Below, one piece after another: positions 23,501 through 35,300 of a DNA stretch of 64,000 nt. The notes below the pieces were generated by a model that had not been told where the DNA came from, did not search any database, and saw only the letters and a list, made by a program, of their open reading frames with translations. Both the position numbers and the translations under genes were made by a program. The stretch is from NCBI GenBank assembly GCA_003952965.2, contig CM025855.1:30763752-30827751 (forward strand), in the 5' to 3' direction. The stretch comes from Morella rubra (Eukaryota; Streptophyta; Magnoliopsida; Fagales; Myricaceae). Positions within the stretch are counted from its first letter, which is position 1; each line of letters starts with the position of its first letter.

Positions 23501-26365
23501 CAGCCAGATTGCTTTGATCTGTATGGCACCCCACCTTATATTCAACAATTGTATGAATTAATAATTAATGACAACGGATTATAGTTTTACTCAATGGAGC
23601 AGACAATAATAAAAATTTACATGCTCAATGGAGCAGACAATAATAATATCCTAGTCTCTCTCCTCAATTGCTATGTTAAACTGTGGACACAAATAGGCCC
23701 TACAAATTTGGTGACCATGGTGCTCACAGCAGCTTCTTTTCAACCATGTCAGTCAACAAAACAAAGTGTGAATTCTAGATATGCGTTCCTTTTATCGGGG
23801 TATAACAATACAACAAGGAATCCTAATATCAAAAAAAGAATCAACTAAATAGAAAGGCCATTAAGCTGACCAAAATCCACCTTGTATTTATGGTAGAAAA
23901 CCCACCTTTAATTTTTACTTTCTAGATATGCGTTCCTTTTATCTGGGTGTAACAATACAACAAGGAATCCTAATATCAAAAAAGGAATCAACTAAATAGA
24001 AAGCCCATTAAGCTGACCAAAATCCACCTTGTATTTATGGTAGAAAACCCACCTTTAATTTTTACTTTGTTCTATGCTGAACTAAAATGACTTGCAACAC
24101 AAGCCAAATATGATAGCAAGATGTTGGAGAAAATTTATATTCAATAATTGCTGTGGCTTGTGCAAAAACCTTAAGACAAATTAAAAGGGTTCTTGGTGGA
24201 CATGATGAGTATATTACCTCCACAAGTGCAACTAAACTCACACCACAAGCAACCCACCAAAAGATAATTGATCCTATGACTTCCTCCATGTACTGCAAAA
24301 GAACAAGGATATTCTATAATAGCAGATAAGTATATAAACTTCCAAGTAATTTAAGCCATTAATGCGAATGGTCTCACGATTCTTTAAAAGGAGCAGGCCA
24401 ACCAGAGTAATAAAATTTTAGTCACTACCAGTTTCAAAAGCTAAAATAGACAATCAAAACATGACAAGAATCATAATCATCACCTTCAATAAAGATGCAT
24501 AATTGAGATGGCTGGATAGATTATGCAGTACTGCATAGACCAATTCCCTGAGAAAAAAAAAATGAGGATCAAAATCAGCTAACTGCTACTAATCGATCGT
24601 GCAAAACCATTAATTGGACAGAATTTCATACCTCTGAGAAGGATCAATAGCAGCAACCACACAGATCATAAATACCGCCTACATGAGCCATCACAAATCA
24701 GAAAATAAATAAATATATTGAAAAGCATGCATAAATTTACAAGCTAAATAACACGTTTGGTGTCAATCAGCCAAAACTCTGTTCCTGCTTATCACTGAAT
24801 TGAAGCCAGCAACAAAAGTTCTGCGTAATTATTATTACACCACACCAAGAAAAAGAAACACCGAATGAAGCAACCATAAAACAATTCAATTGTGGGGGGT
24901 GGGGAGGAGGGTTCATGTCCTAGTTAATGTGACTTTGATTTTTCTTCTAGTGTACAATTGGCTCTTTGCCTCACATTCCAGAGAGAGAAATAGAAGTAAG
25001 AAAAATTCTGCTCTGAGAGAAGCTAATTGTAAATTGAGAAGGAAATAGAGATACCTCCAACTCCACTTTCTCACTGTACAAAGCAACATGCATGAGAGTA
25101 ACAATGACAGTTTCAATTATCGGACGCGGCTGAGGACCAGCAGCTAGGACCTCCCGTGCGGTAACAAGCTTTTCTTTCAAGGAGAGCACCAATGGAACTC
25201 CAAAGTTGGAACTAGAAAAAAGAAAATTAAGGAGTTGTTTGAATTAAAAATCACTGGTTGGTGGTCTAAATCACAAGATCTGACACCAAAAATTCACTAA
25301 AGAATCTATAGATCACTTACAACAAGAACGCAACAAAATGCTATGGATAATCCATCAAAAGAATAAGGATTCAGCATCTCAGAATTCCAATTGATTTTGT
25401 GCATTCTCCTATGGTTAAAATCTCCACAGAAAGGACTACCCTTTCTTTAGAATAAACATTCTTCCTTTCTTTTTATTAGCAAGTTACGTGCGCACCATCA
25501 AAATGGGTCTTGAGCCCTCCGCTTTATGAACCAGTTTTTCATAAAATGATCATCACCTTTTTAAAAGGGATATGCCTCAGCAAATGGTGAAAGTAGTGGT
25601 TGAATGTAACTTCCCAAAATGTTTATCTATCTATTAGATCAACAGCCTCATGGACCTTCTAACCTGGACAAATCTCTTGAAAGCATATTACATACCAACT
25701 ATGTTGTACAGCAAACAAGGAAAAATCAGTGAACTTGGTAGTTTTTGTTCAAGATATCACCCAACATATAAATACGGTACGAAATTGATGCTGCGATTCA
25801 AGAGATGGGGTACATGCATGAAGGAATTGAATCAAAGCAAACAATCTGGGAAGCAAAAGTGCTTCTGTGCTTTATAGAGAAGAAAAATCACAGCTAATGA
25901 TGATTAGCCAATAACAATAGCCATAGTGTACTCGGCAACATTCATGGCTCAGAGTTACGGTAAAACTAAGAGAAAAACAGAGATTTACTATCAGGAATAA
26001 GAAAAGGCAAATATCTCCATTGACTTGTGTTTCTGGATTATGGTACTCTTAACAACATTGTCACCAACATTCCTTGCTAGAGATTCAATAGCTACTTTTA
26101 CCACCTACATGACCTCAAGAAAATCAGAAGAAACCAAGAGGGGGGACAATAAAGCAAGTCACTTTGTGCTAATACAAAAGCCCCAGGGGGCACAGCTGGG
26201 ATACACATGATGCATTAGATTCTGTAGTAGAACATACCAAATATCCTGGAATAACTCCTCATGACCATCCCATGTTTGGAAGAGAACACCCACATGTCTA
26301 GCGAGGTAGAATCTAACTCGATAATCGGGATCTCGGAGCAACAAAAGCAACCTTTCAATCATTGT
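20535..26365 (-). CDS. ATM: ATM exons 25-34
   Basis: Coding exons: 26238-26365, 25055-25211, 24632-24678, 24484-24547, 24218-24292, 22107-22226, 21665-21850, 20928-21049, 20771-20840 and 20535-20662. Exon 25 reads [11 protein letters not shown] and [10 protein letters not shown]. Exon 26 reads [19 protein letters not shown]. Exon 30 reads [13 protein letters not shown]. Exon 31 reads [14 protein letters not shown]. Exon 32 reads [16 protein letters not shown]. Exon 34 reads [15 protein letters not shown]. All match plant ATM in order. Exon 34 ends in phase 2 with a good GTAAGT donor. Introns 24, 29 and 31 hold MITE-like elements, a tandem duplication and a LINE tail. No later ATM exon is seen to the left. 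Confidence 0.92.
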
Positions 26366-29300
26366 CTTTGAACAGATATGTCACAGCGACCATATAGCAA
26401 AGCAATTAAAAGAATAAAAGAAATCAGGTCAGTTATCCTAAACATCAGAATTACAACCAAATACAAAATGCCAAAAAGAAAATCACCAAATATCTCCAAA
26501 GCAAGAGTTAAGCACGGTGTTGAAGGTAAATGCACCCATCAGTTACATGTTCAAGCAATTCCATGATTAAAGAGGACCCTTCTCAACTGGTCATCTGGCA
26601 AGCAAGTGAGGGCCACAGTGGACGCTTGCACATTACCTCTGTCTCTTTGCAACTTGAGATGTACTCCAGAATGCACATCCTACTCACAATGCTTTATCAG
26701 ACCGTTTCCCTTTACTTCTTTCAATTACTATCCATACTACGGTTGTGTTTGAGTGTTAAAATTTTGGAGAGGTTAAAATTTTAGGGTATTGATTTGATGA
26801 AAAAATAAAGAGAGAGATGATTTGAATGAATATTTTATATTTATTATAGTGAAAAATAATGATTTGATAGGGGAGAGAGAGAATTATATTGTAATTATTT
26901 TATTATATTAAAATTTTGGAAGGCTAAAATTTTAGTAAACAAAACACACCTACGTATAATCTCAATCATGTTAGGAAGAAATAAAAATAAATTTGAAGAG
27001 TGATTGCACGTTCCTCATGAACAGATGAGTTGATGGGGCTGAGATTAAGAACATTTTGAGTGAGAGGGTAAGCTACCAGGAGCAGTTTTGCTGGAGTTGA
27101 TGTTTAATATTTAGAGGTTTGATCTATCTTAGTATGTTGGAGTACAGCTAAGATTAGTTTCACTACTACAATGGTTCAAAAGAAAATAGATTATACTTGA
27201 GATTGTTGGTAAATTGGAGCCAAAGTTCTTTAGGGTGTTGTTATTGCATATATTCATGCGTGTACATAGATGCATGTACAATACATATGTATATATCTAT
27301 ATATATATATATGTGTGTGTGTGTGACAAGGATGACCTGGGCGAATTTTTGTTGCACCAGATTTTTCTTCTTTAGTTTTCTTTGAATTCTACCATTTGAG
27401 GGCTTTATTTTTTAGCCCTTTAGTAAGTGATCATGAGCCTTATTTGCTGTAATCTTGAAAACTGAAATGCGTCAGATCTGCAAATATCAAGGCATAGACC
27501 CAACAATTTTCTTCTGGTCCTCCACCAACCTAAATTTACGTTACTAATTCTGAATGACAGCGTGAGTTTTCAAAAACTCCCCAACCCGCACCCTCCCCCC
27601 CTCCTTGCAATGTTCAAGATTGTGATACGGTATTCCATGACATTCCACATCTCATGATATTCTATGCCTTCCAAAATTCCATGTTACCCCATGTCTGTCT
27701 TTCAAAATTGTCATCCAAGGAAGAAATATTAGCATTTAGTGTAAAATATATTCACCTGGCCAATCTGAGGATGAAGCAAAACAAAATCGCATATGCAATC
27801 AATCAGCCTAACGCGACCACACCAATCAAGAAGATCTAACTCAGCAACTTTGTTCACCAGATCTCCAAGACGTGTCAATATCTGCAAAGCAAACCAGATA
27901 CTCAATTGAAGCATAATATGAACTCTTTTTTTTTTTTTTTTTTTTTATAAGTAGAAGCATAATATGAACTCTAAACTACAGTCACAAAACAAAGGCAATC
28001 AAGGAACATAGCATCATGAGAGGTCAGAAATAATTGCAAGTAAAAAAGTAGAACAAATTAGAGGTCTCATTCGATGCATTTCTTCCTCTCTCTCAGCATA
28101 TTTCATTTATCATCCACCACACAACCCTCAACTCAACTAAGTTGGGAATGGCTAAATGCCTATCATCTACTGCACAAGCAAAGTATCAACACCACTAATC
28201 ACAATTTAGTAGTTGTATTCATCCAGAATGTGAAATTCAACATGACAGATAGGAAATACCTGTTCCGAATATACTTCCTCCAAAACAAATTTCTCCATTT
28301 TGACAGTATTCAAGGATAATAAAGAAGCTAGCAACCCATGGATAGCAGCAAGAACATTAACACAGTTGAGCTTAAGACTTTCTTGATTTTTTATCATGTC
28401 ATTGAATAAATTCACCTGCAAAATAAGGCAAGTATAGAACTGTGAATTAATACGAACCTAAAAAGCAGCACATATTTACTTATATCTTTGATAGATTCTC
28501 GGATGGAATTGCGTGTTCCATGATCCGCTTACCAAATCTGTAATCTTTGCAGCGGACCAATAGGGATGTCTACAGAGGTTGTATAGAATTTCTTCACACA
28601 CCTAAATTAAGACAAAAACAAACAGCTAATAGAAAATACATGGTGAAAAATTGGAAACTTTAGCACATCCATCCAAAAAAGTTGAACTAAGTCAATAAGT
28701 GTGGACTATACCTTCTGATCACATTCTTTGCTCACGACTTCAAATAGGATATCCCATGTATCAACATGTAGAACTGAGAAAAAACCTGAGATGAGTGATA
28801 TCATGCCCAACTTCCATTTTGCTGGAGAAAAGGATATGCCAGAGGCAATTTTCCCACGAACAGTTAAAATATCCACATCTCCGGAATCCTCATTCTCATC
28901 CAACTCCATGTCCATAATCCTACTTCTATTGCCATCAAATGGAAAAGAATTTTGTACAGAATTATCAGATGCAGATAAATCATCCAGGATCATCTCAGAA
29001 TTAAAGTTCCTTACACGTTCAGAATATTCTACATATACATTTGCCAGCGCTTTTAAAAGCCTCTCCACAGATTTGGCTACAGAACCATGAAGTAAAACAT
29101 CCAGATTGTTTTCTCTCGATTTCATGAAAATTGGACAGCAAACGAGACGTTGTAATGACACAGCAAGAGAGTATGTTCCACCAAAAACTGAGTCAGAGCC
29201 TAAGCAACCGAGAGATCGAAAATCATTGTGGTTTCCTTGAATGCCACTAAGAGCATGATCCAACAATTCTAACAAGCACTCTCCCATTTTGGAAAGAAAT

Positions 29301-32300
29301 GGCGAAACTTCATCATTTTTCCTAGCAAAGAGAACAGAGCCTGTAAGCATATATCAAACAACATCTAGAAGAAACTTACATCAGATGTCAATTGCTCCAA
29401 AATACCAAAGCCATTTGCCAAAACACAAGTGGTTTTCAACTGCACGGTTACACAATATTGACAAAACATAAACTTGTAAAAGCACAAGAAATGCTAACTC
29501 AGTCCATTCAAATATGGTGTCTGTTGCACAGAAATTAGGCACAGTTCTAACACAACAAGCCGACAGCCACAAAGTCCATATTCAATGTGAGAACAAAAGC
29601 AAAGCTGACTGACACAATCTCCAGACAAAGCACAAGCAAAAAAACTGCTGCTGAGATCTCCACTCTATTAACTTTCTTAAGTTAATTAAGCTGGCAGTAA
29701 TGTCTGGTCCGGCACCACTATGCAGAGCCTCTTAGTATGTTTAATCAACCATTTCAATGAGAAAGCAATTTGGTAGTTTTAGGGGAGGCAGCATAAAACT
29801 TAAACAGAAACTTCAGCAACAAAACACGGAAGATAACCATTGAGTTTCTGGCGCAATCAGACTAAAAAGTAGAGAATAAGATGAACCAAACCTTGTCAAA
29901 TACAAGCCATATATGAAGTTTGATAACAATCCACATCTAAAGAATATATCTGAGATCGGCTTCCTTTCGACGTCCTTGTCGACAAGAGACCCAAGAATAC
30001 AAGTCTCCATTTCCTGCAGCAGCTGATCTCTTACTTGCCGGGGAAGACGTAAACTCTGAAGGCTTTGAGATGGGGAAACCTAAAAAGGATCAAATTTGTC
30101 ACAAACTAATTAGATATCATTCAATTTAGATGGAATGCTTTGCAACAAGGAATTTCAGCACCTCAACACCAAAGTCCAGATTCATTCCTGGGAGAACATT
30201 GACAGAGCACTCAAACAGTTCATGCAGACCATCATGCTCAACATCTTCTGTCTACAAACAAAATCCAATTTCAGTTTATCACTGAGAACCAACAAGTATG
30301 CATTAGATCCAAAATCAAATGGTAATTAGGACATAACCACATACCTTAAATCGCTCTACTATGGTCTCAGTGTCATCCACAAAAGAATATGACAACCGAA
30401 ATCCTTTGCAGCATTCCGTAAAAGGAACGCAACCAGCACAAAGAGCATACACTGCTGCCGGGAAGAATAATAGTATCTGCTCATTTAACATAAAGGACTC
30501 CTACACAAAAAGGAACCAATTACTATAATACCAAAGGATTCAAAATTGAGTTTCATTGAAGAAAATTTTGCAAACACTAAAACCCCAAACCACTAATTTT
30601 CACAGAGCCTATAAGCATTTCTGACCATAGTAAAAGACAATCCTTGCCCCATTTAATTTCCAGATCACATTTGGACAGCTGCTATGATCGTCAAAAGGTG
30701 ACTGCAGGTTGGCAAAGCAAGTCCACATAATTGTCATCTCATCAAACCACCAGGCCCTCTGAATTTCAGGGTCAAGAAAACTGATCAACCAACTAAATGA
30801 TGCTTTCATTCATTGCCCAAACCATCCCAGGGAAAGTTGCAGTTGATCTTATCCGGGGATTCAGAAATTTTGAGAGGCATAGACATGCAGTATAGGGAGA
30901 CTACATTTTCTCCCTCCAACAGTAACACTACCAAGAGTCTTTTAGGCCTTCCAAGCTTAGATGCCAATTCAGCAGTATTAAGATCACATTTATGAACTAT
31001 AACATCCAAAATCCCGGTCATTACAATCACATTCAGAAGCATTATAACAGAGTTCAGCATCTAAATTGACATCCATGCCTTAATAAAATTAGAAGCAACA
31101 TAAAGCAAATGACAACAACCAAAAGCTAAATAATAGGACATAAGAGTATAAAGCAAGCTGACCTTCCAGTGAATATGACCCGAAATTGCTCTTAAAAGAC
31201 TTTTCCTGAGGCGTAAACTATCACATAGGTCACACTGCACAAACATGAAAATTTTATTGTCATGACCCCAACCCACCAACAGAATGAGCGACTTTCCTTA
31301 ACTCTTCCCAAATTTTCTTGCTGACTTTATGCAGTGGAGACCCATTATCCTTTGCTTCTTTCAACAAATATAGAACAACGCCTAAAGTTCATGTACACGA
31401 TGTAAAGCTCCCACTAGTGGAAAGACTACAATATGATTCTAGGGCTCAACTTCCAAACCGTTCAGACATACACAGCTAACATCAATAAATGCTTGGCTCC
31501 TGTTTCTTTCATTTCGTTTTCCTATACTCCAATTTCGGGTATTAATCACTCATTGATAACTGCTTTAGAGTAATCTTTATCATCAAATAAGAATTGAGTA
31601 ATAGCAAGAAAATAGTCTAAGTTATCGTGTCCTCTCCTAAGATCTTTTTTTAATATTATTAGAAATAGAAAAAAGAAAGTGAAAATAGTACAAAGGTTGT
31701 ACTAGATCAAAGTTGGAAAAAGTTTCTCCTAGGGTGCAAAAATAGTTCTTTCATAACTTAGTCCCAACTTTCATAAGAGAATATCCTAACGCCAGAAAAG
31801 TAAGAAATTAAAAATCTAGTGTCTTTTTTCCAAAATCAAAACCAATGATACAAAAAAAAAAAACCTTATGAGCATAACAATGCATTCTATTCCCAACTCC
31901 TTGAAGCACGATTGTACTGGGATGAAGTGAATACAAACCAGTCCCTGATGTGAGGCTAAGCCAAGAATACACAGAGACTCATCTAAAACCTAATCAAACC
32001 AAGACCTGCATGAGGCATAAGGTTCTGCCACTTCAGCCTATGCATCAGCAAGTCAACCCATACCTAGTGTTTAATTCAACTCGGGAACCTATGATTGACA
32101 CTTCCGCACATTCATTTGTCTTGCTCGGAAAGCTACTGGCGAGTTTAAGATTGTAGAAGCCTGGCTAAGGAGTCTCTCTCCCCTTTCATTTTGATGTGAA
32201 CAATAAAAAGGATATGGGCTTTCTTCTCTTCAATCTGGACGTGCAAAAAGGAAGAAGACAAAACTATGCACGTAAACATGTCTTTTTTCCGTCCTTTTTT

Positions 32301-35300
32301 TTTCAGTAACCACCTTCCTTTCTAGGAGGTCAAATGTTATTAAATCTCATTAAAAGACTTCCCTACCATGTCACATTCCCTCAAGTTTGCGAAGAAGGGA
32401 GACAAATTGGGTGGGGTTGTGTTCCAAATTCCTGCCTTTTGCTCCTCATAAATCTCCAAAACTTGAGCAGAAGACTATCCCTCCATGCCCACCCCCACCC
32501 CCAACTATATAAAAGACCCCCTCCCAAACACAATAGTAAACATAATTGATTCAATTTATAAAGAAAAAAAAAAGGAAATAGGACAGAAAGAAGGATGATG
32601 GAAAAGGAACTTCCGAAAGATGCAAACCACTTACTTGAGAACCTTTCCTTGAAAAGTAACACGAAATGAAATACAAAAGAGACCTGGTCAAAAGTAGAAG
32701 AAAATTAGATGTGACCATTAGTATTAAAAAGAGCAAGAGTATCATGTATCAACTCTGGACTCTTTCACCAGCCCATTTCCTATCAACTTCGAGTTTTCAG
32801 CGACTTTCCCAACACAATTGCTTTGAGTCAATCAGCCGCTCTACATAGCATGTCAAATCAAGTTTTTTCATGAACCAAACCACCAGCCACTTTGTTCTTG
32901 AAAAGATTCACTCAAAAGGATTTCATTACATGTATTGTACACTGATGGCCGATATTTTCACCAAGCTCTTACCAAAGAAAGTGCTCTTACCATATGTTCA
33001 AAGCTGGGACTATTCGATATATAGTCTAGCTTGAGGGGGAGTGTTAGTATGTATTGGATGTCTTCGGTATTAATATTATTATTATTACTGTATATATATA
33101 TGCAAAGAAGAAGAACACTTTTTTTTTTATAAGTAAGGAAAGCTTTATTGAATGAAAAAGGTGACGGAACAGTACAAAAAGCTGTACTAAACCATCTACA
33201 ACAAACAAGCTGGAAAACTAATAAAATCACTGAAATCTACAAAAGGAGAACCCAGCACCCCATTAGCCCACAGAAACAAAGTCTGCATCATTTTGCCCTT
33301 CAAACAATCTAAGGACAGCCCCAAATCTTCAAAGCACCTGCCGTTCCTCTCCCTCCATAAGCTCCACCAAATGCATAATGGTATCATTTTCCACACAGCC
33401 AACGCCAAAGGGTTATTGAACTTCCTCTCCAACACTTCAGCACCTCACCCACCCTCTTAGGCATCACCCAAGGATAGTTTATGATACTAAGCACGTGCAC
33501 CCACAACTCTCTAGCTACCAAACAATGGATAAGCACATGATCCACAGATTCCCCATCACCCTTGCATAGAAAGCACCAATCAATCAAGCGTAATCCCCTC
33601 CTTAAGTTGTCAATGGTTAAGACTTTCCCATGAGCCGCTTCCCACACAAAGAATGAAACTCGAGGCGGGACAGCGGTCCTCCAAATCTCCCTCCACGGAA
33701 AAACCTCACCCGAACCCCTAACAATAAGCCATACAACGACTTAACTGAAAAGACCCCATTCTTAGCACCCTGCCAAAGCATTTTATCTTCTTCCCTTCTC
33801 CTAAGAACCATAGAGTGCAGCAATGAGCAGAAAGCAGAAAATTCTTCAATCTCCCAATCATTGGTAGTTCTTTCAAAATGAATATTCCACACCCCATAAC
33901 CGGAATCCCCCTCTAAACAATCCACAACCATTGCGTCCTTGCATCTAGCAAGGGTAAACAAAAGAGGGAATGCAAGCTTCAAAGGCCTTTCTCATAGGCA
34001 GTAGGCAACGACGAAACTCTGCAACCCAAAATAGCAGCCACTCCTGAACGTTGCCCACACCCCCAACAGGAATAACTTTCGTTTTTGAAAGGTTAACTTT
34101 CAATCCCGACACCACCTCAAAGCAAAGCAATAAGCATCTGAGATTAGGAAAATGACTCACCTCCGTCCCACACAATATTAAGGTGTCATCAGCAAACAGA
34201 ATGTGAGAAATGAACATGCCTCCTCCGCCCCTACCTCTAACCTCAAATCCCACAATGGATGCCCTTGCCACCACTTCATTCATCATCCTACTGAAGGCTT
34301 CCATAATGAGCACAAACAAAAAAGGTGAGAGCGGATCACCTTGACGCAAGCCCTAAGAACCACCAAAAAAACCTTCGGAGGAGCCATTCACCATCATCGA
34401 AAATTTGACTGTAGAAATGCAAAACTCGATCCACCTACACCACCTCTCCCCAAAACCACATCTCCTTAACATATACAAAACGAAATTGCAATTGACATGG
34501 TGGTAGGCTTTTTGAATATCCAATTTGCACAACATACATGACACATTGGACCTCAACCTCGAATCAATACACTTAGCAATCAGCAATCTAGCTATCTACC
34601 TTTCACGAAAGGATCTACCCAAGAGCTTCAAAATTAGCTACAACGAAATTCTTGAGACAACACTCCCACCTACACCAGGCACATGGCTTTTTGAATATCC
34701 AATTTGCACAACATACATGACACATTGGACCTCAACCTCGAATCAATAGCTAGCAATTCGCTCCCTTTCACGAAAGCATTCTCTATTCTTGACAAGCTTC
34801 AAACGATTAGCTAGCAACTTGTAAACACTGGCTCATGGGACGGAAGTCCTTCAGCTCGATCGCTCCCAGTTTCTTTGGGATAAGAACTATGAAAGTGGCG
34901 TTCATACTTCTTACAAATCTTCCCTCCACAGCAAACTCGTTCAACATGGAGAGAATGTCTCCCTTACCACCTCCCAGCAAGATTGGAAGAAAGCTAAGGA
35001 GAACCCATCGGGGCCCGGAGCCTTATCCCCATTTAAACTTCTAGTCGCCCCCATTACTTCCTCCTCGTCGAAAGGTCGCTCCATCCATTCCACGTCAACC
35101 CCTGAAATAGAAGCAAACTCTAAATCCTCCAGAAAAGGTCTCCAAGAGAAAGGCTCCCTATACAAGGAGCTATAGAAGCCAACAATCTCCTCAACTCGGG
35201 ATCCTCCACCATCTCCCCCTACCTCTAAGCTCGAAATGGAGTTGTTCTTTCTATTAGAGTTGGCCATCCTATGGAAGAACTTTGCACACCGATCCCCCTC

